A stretch of DNA of 64,000 nt from an uncultured Bacilli bacterium (GTDB lineage: Bacteria; Bacillota_I; Bacilli_A; RF39; UBA660), in contig CAKPBJ010000001.1 in NCBI GenBank assembly GCA_934140575.1, positions 62,001 through 126,000 of the forward strand, written 5' to 3'. The notes below the pieces were generated by a model that ran no database searches, had not been told where the DNA came from, and saw nothing but the letters and a program-made list of their open reading frames with translations. Numbering within the stretch: position 1 is the first letter of the stretch; each line of letters starts with the position of its first letter. Below, in pieces: positions 9,276 through 18,044 of the stretch. A program made the position numbers and the translations under genes.

Positions 9276-10247
9276 TTAATATTTTAAATATTTCTTTGTT
9301 GATATGAATGGTTTTGTGTAGTTTCCTTTACTTGTTGGTCTATAGATATAAAAAGTTCTTCCTTCTGTAATGACAGAATCAATAGATGGATATTTGGCAT
9401 ATGTTGGGGCACTTGGACCACCATCATCATAACTTGCCTGGAACATATTTCCTGTTGTATTAGGAAACTTTTCTCTGGCTAATTTATTTCCTACATATAT
9501 CATTGTATGGGTTGAACATATTAATAAATCGCCAGGTTTACATTTTTCATCGAATTTTTCACCAGCATTTACTGTTCCTACATATTTCCACTTTTCAGTA
9601 TTAGCTTGTAAGTATTCAATCTGTGTTTTTGGTCCCATTGTATCAAAATCAGGATCTACTGTTGCTCTTATAACTCCTGCTGCTGCTTGAGCACATGATC
9701 CATATGCATTGTTATCATTATATTTTCCAATTGTTTCGTCCATTACTTCAAAATAGTCATTTAATCTTGAATCATTTATCTTTAACCAAGGGTTCGCATT
9801 TGGAGCATATAAGTGGTCATCTGGAGTTGCTGTTGGAGATAAAGCAACTGCTAATTTTGCTATCTTTTTTCCTTTACTTTCGCTTTTTTCATATTTAGAA
9901 GGATCTGATTTTATACTTTTTTTCTTCTTAGAATTGTCATTAATATCAACATATGAAGGTGTTTGGTTATCATACTTTGCATTTTTTATACAATTAGTTA
10001 TATTATAATTTGTATCAAACCAAGATAAAATAACATTTATCATTAAAGGGATAAAAAAAGCAACAAAAAGTGCAATTATACTATTTTTAATTTTACTCAT
10101 CCCATTTTTTTGATTAGGTGAAATCATTAATTTAGTAAATTGTGTTATTAAAGATATAATAAGAATTATTGGACAGACAATATTAATTAAAACCATTATA
10201 TTTTTTATAATATAAAAGATTTGACTAAGTATTTGATTACATTCCAT
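9276..10247 (-). CDS. Two-TM protein with NlpC/P60-like cysteine peptidase domain
   Basis: 323 aa. Two N-terminal membrane helices (about 15-38 and 55-75) resemble the two-helix pilin-like proteins of conjugation systems. A lysine-rich linker follows. The C-terminal domain has Cys185 in GSCAQAA and His247 in STHTMIYVG, preceded by PGDLL, the arrangement of NlpC/P60-type amidases or peptidases. It is probably an anchored, outward-facing cell wall hydrolase. The ribosome binding site before ATG 10247 is weak. No other conjugation gene lies nearby, so a mobile-element role is speculative. Confidence 0.62.
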   Translation of the reverse strand: MECNQILSQIFYIIKNIMVLINIVCPIILIISLITQFTKLMISPNQKNGMSKIKNSIIALFVAFFIPLMINVILSWFDTNYNITNCIKNAKYDNQTPSYVDINDNSKKKKSIKSDPSKYEKSESKGKKIAKLAVALSPTATPDDHLYAPNANPWLKINDSRLNDYFEVMDETIGKYNDNNAYGSCAQAAAGVIRATVDPDFDTMGPKTQIEYLQANTEKWKYVGTVNAGEKFDEKCKPGDLLICSTHTMIYVGNKLAREKFPNTTGNMFQASYDDGGPSAPTYAKYPSIDSVITEGRTFYIYRPTSKGNYTKPFISTKKYLKY

Positions 10248-10362
10248 GTTACTAATTCACTTCCATTTGCTTACTATAATTAACTAAATTTATTATACTA
10301 TATTATTACGCTAAAATCATTACTATAATTATTTTGCTTTTATTAGAATAAAAAATTAAAAA

Positions 10363-10381
10363 AATACCAAAAATTGGTATT
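10363..10381 (-). terminator. Intrinsic terminator after the thioredoxin-CcdA gene
   Basis: AATACCAA/TTGGTATT 8-bp stem with a 3-nt loop, followed by TTTTT on the minus strand. Confidence 0.7.
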
Positions 10382-11603
10382 AATTGAATTGAAACATTAA
10401 CCATTCTGGTTTTATTATTAAAAGTAATCCAATAAGGAGCATAATTAGACCTCCTATTAGGTGAGAATATTTTCCATATTTTGTACTTATTCCTGTTGCT
10501 TTCATGGTATACATTGAAATAGTAAACACTATTATATCATCTATTAAAAAGAATATGATATATATACTAATGTAGATAAATTTTATAAAACCAGATACAT
10601 TATTTATAGCAAGTAATTCTGTAAATATTAATGGTAGTCCTGCAGAACAGGCTAATTCTACTAAATTAACGCTTATTGCAAGTCCGATTATTCCAAAAAA
10701 AGCTAATATAAAGCTTTTCTCTGATGTGAATTTTTTTATTTTAGAAAAAATATTTTTTCTTTTTTTTGAATCTACTATTTCACATCCTGAATTTTTACTT
10801 TTTATAAAACTTTTTAAATTTAGTATTGCTCCTATTAAAGCAATTATTGCAATTATATTTCTAATCCAGACAATTGTTGTTATTTTAACAGCTATACTTA
10901 TCCAAGATAACATAATTAACATGTAGACAAGACCTGATGTTATTAAGAATGTAAGTCCAAGAGTCCACATTCTTTTTCTATCTTTCATTCCGATTAGGGC
11001 ACTAATTAAAAATAATAGAATCCACATGGCGCATGGGTTAAAGCCATCTATTAATCCTAAAATTATAGCTGATGTTAGTAATGATACATCTTTTAAATTT
11101 ACATTTCCGACAATCGGTGCTTTTACAGATGTTTCTTTATCAAGTTTTGTTTCTTCTTCCTGAAATTTATCAGATTTTTTTGTGTTTTTTATGGCTGTTC
11201 CATCTTTTATTTCTTTTACTATATCTTTATAGTCATTTTCTTCATAGAAGTTTATAGCTCGTTCTATTTTTTTTCCAGTACTACTTTCATTTTGATATCC
11301 TTGAATTACGGTATTTCCTATTATTGTTGTTGGTACTCCACTTCTTTTTATATTAAAGTATGACTCTACTTTTGTTAGAAGTGATGCATTGTCATCATCA
11401 TACCATACTTCATATTCTTTTATTTCTAAGTTAGTATACTTACCTTTTATTGTATCTAAATAGTCCATTTCTGCTTTACAATGTGGACATCCATCACCTT
11501 TAAATACATATAGTGTTAAATTATCTGTTTCTTTGGCATTTACATTAGTAGATATGAAGATTATAGATATTATTATGAACATTAATTTAGCTATCTTTTT
11601 CAT
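10380..11603 (-). CDS. Thioredoxin-like/CcdA (DsbD-type) membrane fusion protein
   Basis: 407 aa. A signal peptide (about 1-23, ending VNA) is followed by a thioredoxin-fold domain with CPHC (about 39-42) and a cis-Pro motif GVPTT. After a linker comes a six-helix CcdA/DsbD-like domain with single cysteines in FNPCAMW and LACSAGLP. CcdA-type proteins carry electrons across the membrane to exported thioredoxin-like domains; here carrier and acceptor are fused. Start at ATG 11603 behind GGAGTTATTA. It overlaps the small thioredoxin gene by 17 nt, so the two are translationally linked. Confidence 0.8.
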   Translation of the reverse strand: MKKIAKLMFIIISIIFISTNVNAKETDNLTLYVFKGDGCPHCKAEMDYLDTIKGKYTNLEIKEYEVWYDDDNASLLTKVESYFNIKRSGVPTTIIGNTVIQGYQNESSTGKKIERAINFYEENDYKDIVKEIKDGTAIKNTKKSDKFQEEETKLDKETSVKAPIVGNVNLKDVSLLTSAIILGLIDGFNPCAMWILLFLISALIGMKDRKRMWTLGLTFLITSGLVYMLIMLSWISIAVKITTIVWIRNIIAIIALIGAILNLKSFIKSKNSGCEIVDSKKRKNIFSKIKKFTSEKSFILAFFGIIGLAISVNLVELACSAGLPLIFTELLAINNVSGFIKFIYISIYIIFFLIDDIIVFTISMYTMKATGISTKYGKYSHLIGGLIMLLIGLLLIIKPEWLMFQFN

Positions 11604-11865
11604 TAATAACTCCTACTTTAGTTAATTCTTCTTTTAATTCTTCATAGTTAAATTCTTTAGAGAATCTAGTTATTTCTTTATCATTATCTAATACAATAAA
11701 TAATGGTATATTTTCTCCTACATTATATTTTACAACTTCTTCTTGGTCCATATCTAAATCTAGTTCTTCATATTCAAAATTATATTTTTCTTTTAACTTA
11801 TTAAAGCTTTTATTTGTTATTAAGCAGGCACTACACCAAATAGCACTTATTTTTATTACTTTCAT
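11587..11865 (-). CDS. Small thioredoxin-like protein (CSAC)
   Basis: 92 aa with the thioredoxin-fold pattern KVIKISAIWCSACLI, where CSAC is the redox CxxC, and a cis-Pro segment NIPLFIVLD. It has no signal peptide and is therefore cytosolic. It is plausibly the reductant feeding the adjacent CcdA-like transporter or the desulfurase, but this is inference. It sits between the cysteine desulfurase (1 nt away) and the CcdA fusion (17-nt overlap), forming a tight three-gene thiol/sulfur operon. Confidence 0.75.
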   Translation of the reverse strand: MKVIKISAIWCSACLITNKSFNKLKEKYNFEYEELDLDMDQEEVVKYNVGENIPLFIVLDNDKEITRFSKEFNYEELKEELTKVGVINEKDS

Positions 11866-11866
11866 A

Positions 11867-12988
11867 TTATCTCCTAAAATCTAGTTTTTTTATTGATTCA
11901 TCCAAACTTTTTATAAAGATATCTATTTCTTCTTTTGTTGTTTGATATGAAATGCTTATTCTCATACTTCTACTTGCTTTTTCTTTATCTTTTGTGACAG
12001 CAAATACTGAGGAAGAATAATTTCCAGTGGAACAAGCTGTTTGTGTAGATATATATATTTCTTTTTCTTCTAGTGCGTGGAGCATTACTTCACTTTTTAT
12101 ATTTTTTAAGCTAAAATTTACGATATTATTTATGCAAGCATCATTACTATTTATATATACATCTAATTTAGATAGTTTTTCTATTAGGTAGTCATGTAGC
12201 ATTTTAACGTGATTAGTTTTTTCATCAAAATCTTCATACATTAAACGTAAGGCTTTGGCAAATGATGCGATTAATGGAGTTGCGGGTGTTCCACTTCTAT
12301 AGATTGTTGTTGATTTTCCTCCATGAATAAGTGGTTCAATTACTAATTTTTCTTTTTTTATTAAAGCTCCTATTCCTTTCATTCCAAAGAACTTTTGACA
12401 TGACATAGAAGCTAAGTCTAATAATTCAAAATTTATTTTTTCTTTGCCAACACTTTGAGTAACATCACTATGAAAAATTACTTTTGGATGTCTTCTTATT
12501 ATCTTACTTATTTTTTCTAAATCTTGTCTTACTCCTACTTCACTATTAACTGATGATATTGTGACAAGAATTGTATCATCTCTAATTAGGTTTTCTAAAT
12601 CTTTTAAATCAACTAAACCTTTTTCATCTAATTTTACAAAGTCAACTTCATAACCTATACTTTGTAGGTAGTTTAGAGGAGCAATTATTGATGAATGTTC
12701 TAGAGGTGTTGTTATTATGTGTTTTCCCCTATTACTATATTTAAATGCTACTCCTTTTATAGCTTGATTATTGGCTTCACTTGATCCACTTGTATATATT
12801 ATTTCATCACTTTGTACGCCTAAAATGTCTGCAATTTGTCTAGTACTAGCATCTATAATTTTTTTTGCTTTTATTCCTAATTTGTGAAGTGAATTTGGAT
12901 TACCTATAAATTCACGACATACTCTACTATATGTATCAATTACTTCTTCTCTTACTGGTGTTGTTGCACTATAATCTAAATAAATCAT
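11867..12988 (-). CDS. Cysteine desulfurase (NifS/IscS family)
   Basis: 373 aa. The fold-type I PLP enzyme pattern is clear: MIYLDYSATTPV, TSGSSEANNQAIKG, TPLEHSSI, FHSDVTQSVGK, and the PLP-binding lysine in SCQKFFGMKG. The persulfide-forming cysteine is in TQTACSTGN. It releases sulfur from cysteine for Fe-S clusters, tRNA thiolation or cofactors. Which branch it serves is not shown, since no iscU, sufU, mnmA or thiI is adjacent. Start at ATG 12988 behind GTAGGAGGA. Confidence 0.9.
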   Translation of the reverse strand: MIYLDYSATTPVREEVIDTYSRVCREFIGNPNSLHKLGIKAKKIIDASTRQIADILGVQSDEIIYTSGSSEANNQAIKGVAFKYSNRGKHIITTPLEHSSIIAPLNYLQSIGYEVDFVKLDEKGLVDLKDLENLIRDDTILVTISSVNSEVGVRQDLEKISKIIRRHPKVIFHSDVTQSVGKEKINFELLDLASMSCQKFFGMKGIGALIKKEKLVIEPLIHGGKSTTIYRSGTPATPLIASFAKALRLMYEDFDEKTNHVKMLHDYLIEKLSKLDVYINSNDACINNIVNFSLKNIKSEVMLHALEEKEIYISTQTACSTGNYSSSVFAVTKDKEKASRSMRISISYQTTKEEIDIFIKSLDESIKKLDFRR

Positions 12989-13148
12989 TTTATCTTCCTC
13001 CTACAACTAAGTATATTTTATAGATATTTTTTAAACAATAAATCATTGGTTGAATAACTAAACTTCTAGTTGAATTTTGATTTTTCATTAGTATATCACA
13101 TTTTCTAGAACAAAAGGTAAATTAAAATTAATTACTTTGTTAGACCAT

Positions 13149-13200
13149 TACCAGTATCATTTTTAATTTATGATTAATTATAAACAAATCTTTACTGGTA
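13149..13200. repeat. Inverted repeat in the intergenic region upstream of the desulfurase
   Basis: Exact 8-bp arms TACCAGTA (13149-13156) and TACTGGTA (13193-13200), 36 nt apart, in the 12989-13256 gap. The gap holds no gene. It could be an operator or RNA structure for the thiol/sulfur operon. Confidence 0.3.
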
Positions 13201-13256
13201 TAAAAGTGATATTTTGTTTTAATGAATATTTGAGAAGAAAGCTCTTATAAATAATA

Positions 13257-13278
13257 AAAGCCATTTTATCATGGCTTT
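13257..13278 (-). terminator. Terminator after the small alarmone synthetase
   Basis: Perfect 8-bp stem AAAGCCAT/ATGGCTTT with a 6-nt loop, then TATTATTT on the minus strand. Confidence 0.7.
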
Positions 13279-13906
13279 ATTTTTTTTCTTTGAATTTTCT
13301 AATTAAATCATATAGGTGTTGGACTGTTTTATCATATTCTCTTATATCTATAGCTCTTAAGTTCATATCTTCTTTTATTTCTTCTGGGATGTCTTCTGGT
13401 AACTTATATCTCAATTTATGATCTAGGCTTGCCCAACAATCCATTGCAATTGTTCTTATTTGTATTTCTGCTTCTATATATTCTGTTCTTTCAAGTAAGT
13501 GAACTGGTACTAGTAAATTTATATGATAGCTACTATATCCACTATCTTTCGGATTCTTTATGTAGTCACTTTCTCCTATTATTACAAATTGTTTACTTGA
13601 TTTTATTATTTTTACTAATTCATAGACGTCATCTAGGAAGGAACAAACAATTCTTACTCCTACTACATCGTGAACATTTCTTACTATATTATCTTTAGTA
13701 ATTTCTAGATTTTTATTTTTTAATTTAGCTTCTATACTATTATAACTTTTAATTCTTGATTTAATATGTTCTACAGGATTATAATCTGTTTTAAATTTAT
13801 ATTCTTCAATAAGAATTTCTATTTCACTGAGAAGTCTTTTTAAGGCAAAATTATATTTTAGCATTTCACCTTCAAATTCTTTATTATTTAATAATTTTAT
13901 ATCCAA
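13277..13906 (-). CDS. Small alarmone synthetase (RelQ-like GTP pyrophosphokinase)
   Basis: 209 aa with a RelA/SpoT synthetase domain and no HD, TGS or ACT domain, as in RelQ/YjbM. The catalytic set is intact: SRIKSYNSIEAKL (50-62), DVVGVRI (80-86), GYSSYH (123-128), and Glu147 in EIQIRT. It makes (p)ppGpp from ATP and GTP or GDP. The start is TTG 13906, 8 nt after AGGAG. It heads toward a terminator and is preceded by two small co-directional genes. Contrast the long homologue at 56339, where the same residues are substituted. Confidence 0.9.
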   Translation of the reverse strand: MDIKLLNNKEFEGEMLKYNFALKRLLSEIEILIEEYKFKTDYNPVEHIKSRIKSYNSIEAKLKNKNLEITKDNIVRNVHDVVGVRIVCSFLDDVYELVKIIKSSKQFVIIGESDYIKNPKDSGYSSYHINLLVPVHLLERTEYIEAEIQIRTIAMDCWASLDHKLRYKLPEDIPEEIKEDMNLRAIDIREYDKTVQHLYDLIRKFKEKK

Positions 13907-13923
13907 ATTTTCATCTCCTATAT

Positions 13924-14190
13924 TTATTTGTTTGTATTTTGGTAATAATCTCTTTCAGCTATTGTTGAGGAGATATAATCTAATTCATCATCAACAATAT
14001 CCATGTTGCTTATTATATTTTCTATTTTGCATAATATTTCTTTTAAGCTAGAACAATTATCAAAATCAATGTGATACATCTTTAATACTTCTACTTCTCT
14101 ATTTGTTAACATTAATCCACTTTTTACTTTTATAAATTTATTTGATTCAAAATCAATTTCATTTAATTCTTTTTCTATATCTATATTCAT
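13924..14190 (-). CDS. Hypothetical protein, 88 aa
   Basis: Short, acidic, soluble-looking protein with a helical pattern (LMLTNREVEVLKMYHID). No family recognised. Start at ATG 14190 behind GTAGG. It lies 2 nt after the 173-aa gene stop and 17 nt before the alarmone synthetase start, so it is very probably co-transcribed with both. Confidence 0.6.
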   Translation of the reverse strand: MNIDIEKELNEIDFESNKFIKVKSGLMLTNREVEVLKMYHIDFDNCSSLKEILCKIENIISNMDIVDDELDYISSTIAERDYYQNTNK

Positions 14191-14192
14191 AT

Positions 14193-14714
14193 TTACCTAC
14201 AAGTATAACTGTTATTTTTTAATTTTTTCATTAGTTCACCATCTGTATACTTATCTCCTACACTTAATGTAATGGCATCACTACTTACAGTATTTGTATT
14301 TACAATCATACCCAAATCATCTGTTCCCATAAAATCTATATTATCAAGTAATAGTAATTCATCATCTGAAACGTTAATCACTACAGATAATCCATTATTG
14401 TTATTGTTATATTTTACTTTTTTACCTAAATAATCAAGTGTATTTTCTAATGAATATTTAATACTATTAGTGTAACTTTCGTCTTTTAAAAACTCATCGG
14501 GTAAAACAAATTTTTTTACTAAATGAATACTACTAATTTTTCCATTATCTATAGTGCTTGTAACTGTTTCTACTAGTTTGATGTCGTTGTCAAATAGAGT
14601 TGTTTTTTGACAGACAACTTTTTCTTGTTGTAGTGTTGCGAATAAATATACGATAATTATTATCATGATAAATGTTAATATAATTGGAAGTTTCATGCTT
14701 CTTCTTGTTTCCAT
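14193..14714 (-). CDS. Single-TM hypothetical protein, 173 aa
   Basis: One N-terminal membrane segment (about 10-29, LPIILTFIMIIIIVYLFATL) is followed by an extracytoplasmic domain of about 140 residues with two cysteines, one near residue 35 and one in the final residues (SYTCR). No family recognised. ATG 14714 is preferred over GTG 14723, because GAGG lies 8 nt before it. First gene of the three-gene unit ending with the alarmone synthetase. Confidence 0.6.
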   Translation of the reverse strand: METRRSMKLPIILTFIMIIIIVYLFATLQQEKVVCQKTTLFDNDIKLVETVTSTIDNGKISSIHLVKKFVLPDEFLKDESYTNSIKYSLENTLDYLGKKVKYNNNNNGLSVVINVSDDELLLLDNIDFMGTDDLGMIVNTNTVSSDAITLSVGDKYTDGELMKKLKNNSYTCR

Positions 14715-14770
14715 AAGATTCACCTCTATTAAATTATACCATAAATAATTAAAAATAATAACGACTATGA

Positions 14771-15433
14771 CTATTTATTTTTTTCTTTTATCATATATAA
14801 GAATGGAGTGTCTACAATAGATAGAATAATTTCTATTATAGTTGTCGTTGTGGCAATTGAAAAAATTACATTTAAGTCATAAATTCCTATGAAAGCAAAG
14901 AAGACAAATAAATAATTTTCTAAGCAATTGCTTATTATTGTTGATACATTACTTCTAAACCATAACTTGTTATTTTCTTTTAATTTTAATTTATTAAATA
15001 GATATATTCCTAGACAATTACTTATAAAAAACATTATACAACTTGATATTGTAGTTCTTAAGTTAATAGAAAATAATTCTTTCATAGCAGTATTTACTAT
15101 ATCGTTTTTACTAGGTATATATAAAAGAGATATTTGAGTAAATATAACAAATAAAATATTCATAATTAGTGCTATTTTTACTGCTTTATAAGCATCTTCC
15201 TTATTATATTTTTCACTAATGATATTAGTTGCTAGAAAGTTAGATGCAAATAAGATGTTTCCTAAGCTTAGAGTTACAGAAAATATATCTATTGATTTGC
15301 AGACAATAATATTTGCTGTTATTGTTGCAAATGTTATCCATACAATTAGTCCTTCTTTTTTTAAATATTTATCTATGATTAATACTGCTGAATAAACTAA
15401 TATTATATTTATTATTCCTAAAATAATATTCAT
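14771..15433 (-). CDS. VUT/YhhQ family transporter (queuosine precursor type)
   Basis: 220 aa, six predicted membrane helices. The segment LFASNFLATNIISEKYNKEDA matches the family signature region (DILTEVYG-like), and the helix ISNCLENYLFVFFAFIG matches the family's conserved C-terminal helix. YhhQ-type proteins import queuosine precursors; the ligand here is inferred from family only. No queuosine genes or preQ1 riboswitch are seen nearby. Start at ATG 15433 behind AAAGGAG. Confidence 0.75.
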   Translation of the reverse strand: MNIILGIINIILVYSAVLIIDKYLKKEGLIVWITFATITANIIVCKSIDIFSVTLSLGNILFASNFLATNIISEKYNKEDAYKAVKIALIMNILFVIFTQISLLYIPSKNDIVNTAMKELFSINLRTTISSCIMFFISNCLGIYLFNKLKLKENNKLWFRSNVSTIISNCLENYLFVFFAFIGIYDLNVIFSIATTTTIIEIILSIVDTPFLYMIKEKNK

Positions 15434-15548
15434 AATTAGACTCCTTTTTCATTTAATTAATTTATCTAAATTTTTCTTTTTACTATTTAGATTGCTTTTT
15501 ATATTGAAATAATATCATAATCCAAATAATTTTTCATTAAAGAAAACA

Positions 15549-15575
15549 AAAAAATGATTTTTTTTATCATTTTTT
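15549..15575 (-). terminator. Terminator after phosphoketolase
   Basis: AAAAATGAT/ATCATTTTT stem with an A-rich loop and a following T-run on the minus strand, directly after the xfp stop. Confidence 0.55.
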
Positions 15576-15576
15576 G

Positions 15577-17919
15577 TTAATCTTTGAATCCTTCCCATTT
15601 CCAATCTTTTACAAATGGCATATCAATTCCATATTCTCTTATATATTCGTTATGTTGTTTTAGCATTTCATTACACCAATCTATTAGTGCTTCTCCACTT
15701 TTTCTATATCTTGGTATTTCTTTTAATACTGCAATTACTAAATGGAATCTATCTATTTCATTTTGGACACGAATATCAAATGTTGTAGTGATTGTTCCTT
15801 CCTCTTTGTATCCATGAACATGCATGTTTCTATTTGTACGTTTATATGTTAATTGATGAATTAATGATGGATAACCATGGAAATTAAAGATTATCGGTTT
15901 GTTTGTTGTGAATATTTCATCATATTCTTTATCACTCATACCATGTGGATGGGTTTCTGGACTTTGTAATTTCATTAAGTCAATGACATTAACTACTCTA
16001 ATTTTTATTCCTTTAACGCTTTTTCTTAAAATATCAACTGCTGCTAATACTTCTAGTGTTGGAGTTTCTCCACAGCAAGCAAGTACTACATCAGGATTAC
16101 CTTCATCATTTGATGCAAAGTTCCATACACCTAGACCTTTTTTACAATGCTGTCTTGCTTGTGTTTTTGTTAACCATTGTGGTCTTGGATGCTTTGAGGC
16201 AATTATTACATTTACGTAATTTTTTGTTTTTATACAGTGATCAAAACATGAAAGTAAACAGTTTGTGTCAGGTGGCAAGTACATTCTAATAACATCTGCT
16301 TTTTTAGTTACTAAATGATTTAAGAATCCTGGGTCTTGATGAGTATAACCATTATGATCTTGTTGGAAAACATGACTTACTAACAAGAAGTTAAGAGATG
16401 CAATTGGAGCTCTCCATGGAATCTGATTACATACTTTTAACCATTTAGCATGTTGACTTGCCATGGAATCAACTATTCTTATGAATGCTTCATAACTATG
16501 AATAAATCCATATCTTCCTGTTAATAAATAACCTTCTAACATTCCTTCACATAGGTGTTCTGATAAATATGAGTCCATTACACGACCATTTTGTGATAAA
16601 AACTCATCACTTTTTAATGTTTTATAATTCCAAGTTCTATTTTCTACTTCGAATACATGATTAAATCTATTTGATAAAGCTTCATCTGGGCCAAACATTC
16701 TAAAGTTTTTATTTTCTTTATTTAATACAAATAAATCTCTTATATATTTACCTAATTCCATTGTATCTTGATTAACAATGCTTCCTGGTTTTTTGATGTT
16801 TAAACAGTAATCTTCCCAATTTGGAGTTTTTATTTCTTTAAGAAGAAGTCCACCATTTGCATAACTTGATGCTCCCATACATTTTGTTGGTGTTGGACAT
16901 AACTCTCTTAATTCTTTAATTAATCTTCCTTTTGAATCAAATAAATCATCTATTTTATAGCTTTTTAGCCACTTTTCAAGTAATTTTAAATTATCTTGAT
17001 TTTCACGTGTTATTGGGATTGGGACTTGATGTGCTCTAAATGATCCTTCTATTTTCTTTTCATCTACTTCTTTTGGTCCAGTCCATCCTTTTGGCGTTGT
17101 TAAAACAATCATTGGATAGTTTCCAGATTCATTAGCTTTAATCTTTTTAATTTCTTTAATTACTTTGTCCATTGTTTTGGCCATATCTTCATGCATTTTT
17201 AATGGGTCACTGCCTGATACAAAGTATGGTTTCCAACCATATCCACGGAAGAAATCATCTAATTCTTCATTACTCATTCTTCCAAATACTGTTGGGTTTG
17301 ATATTTTATAACCGTTACGATGAAGTATTGGTAATACTACACCATCTGTTTTTCTATTTAAAAATTTATTAATGTGCCATGATGTTGCGAGTGGTCCCGT
17401 TTCAGCTTCTCCATCACCTACAACACAGGCGGCTATTAAATCACTATTATCAAGCACTGCACCTGCTGCATGAGCAAGGCTATAACCTAACTCTCCACCT
17501 TCATGAATTGAGCCTGGTGTCTCTGGTGCTACATGTGATGATACTCCTCCTGGAAAACTAAATTGTTTACAAAGTTTTCTTAGACCTTCTTCATCTTCTG
17601 TTATATCTTTATAAAATTTTGAATATATTCCTTCTAAATAATTATTCGCAATCATCGCTTGTCCACCATGTCCTGGTCCTGAAATATAAATCATTTTTAG
17701 ATTGTCTTTTTTTATCACTCTATTTAAATGCATATAAATAAAGTTTTGTCCTGGAGTTGTTCCCCAATGACCTACTACATTTGGCTTAATATGATTAATT
17801 GATAATGGTTGTCTAAGTAGAGGATTATCAAGTAAATATAATTGTGCGGCACTTAGATAATTTAAAACTCTAAAATATTCATCCATTCTTTTTAATTCGT
17901 CTTTTTTTAATACAGCCAT
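15577..17919 (-). CDS. xfp: Phosphoketolase (xylulose 5-phosphate/fructose 6-phosphate)
   Basis: 780 aa, full family length. It is a thiamine diphosphate enzyme with GHWGTTPGQNFIY, the phosphoketolase signature GPGHGGQAMIANNYLEG, VGDGEAETGPLA and FQQDHNGYTHQDPG. It splits xylulose 5-phosphate (and possibly fructose 6-phosphate) with phosphate into acetyl phosphate plus a triose or tetrose phosphate, the core step of heterofermentative sugar breakdown. Start at ATG 17919 behind TAGGAGAG. It is monocistronic, with its own promoter and terminator. Confidence 0.96.
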   Translation of the reverse strand: MAVLKKDELKRMDEYFRVLNYLSAAQLYLLDNPLLRQPLSINHIKPNVVGHWGTTPGQNFIYMHLNRVIKKDNLKMIYISGPGHGGQAMIANNYLEGIYSKFYKDITEDEEGLRKLCKQFSFPGGVSSHVAPETPGSIHEGGELGYSLAHAAGAVLDNSDLIAACVVGDGEAETGPLATSWHINKFLNRKTDGVVLPILHRNGYKISNPTVFGRMSNEELDDFFRGYGWKPYFVSGSDPLKMHEDMAKTMDKVIKEIKKIKANESGNYPMIVLTTPKGWTGPKEVDEKKIEGSFRAHQVPIPITRENQDNLKLLEKWLKSYKIDDLFDSKGRLIKELRELCPTPTKCMGASSYANGGLLLKEIKTPNWEDYCLNIKKPGSIVNQDTMELGKYIRDLFVLNKENKNFRMFGPDEALSNRFNHVFEVENRTWNYKTLKSDEFLSQNGRVMDSYLSEHLCEGMLEGYLLTGRYGFIHSYEAFIRIVDSMASQHAKWLKVCNQIPWRAPIASLNFLLVSHVFQQDHNGYTHQDPGFLNHLVTKKADVIRMYLPPDTNCLLSCFDHCIKTKNYVNVIIASKHPRPQWLTKTQARQHCKKGLGVWNFASNDEGNPDVVLACCGETPTLEVLAAVDILRKSVKGIKIRVVNVIDLMKLQSPETHPHGMSDKEYDEIFTTNKPIIFNFHGYPSLIHQLTYKRTNRNMHVHGYKEEGTITTTFDIRVQNEIDRFHLVIAVLKEIPRYRKSGEALIDWCNEMLKQHNEYIREYGIDMPFVKDWKWEGFKD

Positions 17920-17944
17920 CTTAACACTCTCCTATTCTTATAAA

Positions 17945-17973
17945 ATTATATTATAAATAAATTTAAATTACAA
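17945..17973 (-). promoter_or_regulatory. Promoter of xfp
   Basis: Minus strand TTGTAA (17973-17968), 17-nt spacer, TATAAT (17950-17945), about 25 nt before the start codon. A second overlapping TATAAT occurs at 17955-17950. Confidence 0.6.
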
Positions 17974-18017
17974 GAATAGAAAGATTTTAAATTAGCAGGA
18001 CTTTTTTTAGAAAATAA

Positions 18018-18044
18018 AAAGTATTACTTAGATAGCAATACTTT
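18018..18044 (-). terminator. Terminator after the hybrid histidine kinase
   Basis: AAAGTATT/AATACTTT 8-bp stem with an 11-nt loop, then TTATTTT on the minus strand. It overlaps the last codon region of the kinase gene. Confidence 0.65.

Noticed and set aside
14771..15548. preQ1 riboswitch upstream of the VUT/YhhQ transporter
   Set aside because: The leader is short, AT-rich and shows no preQ1 aptamer pattern or terminator pair.
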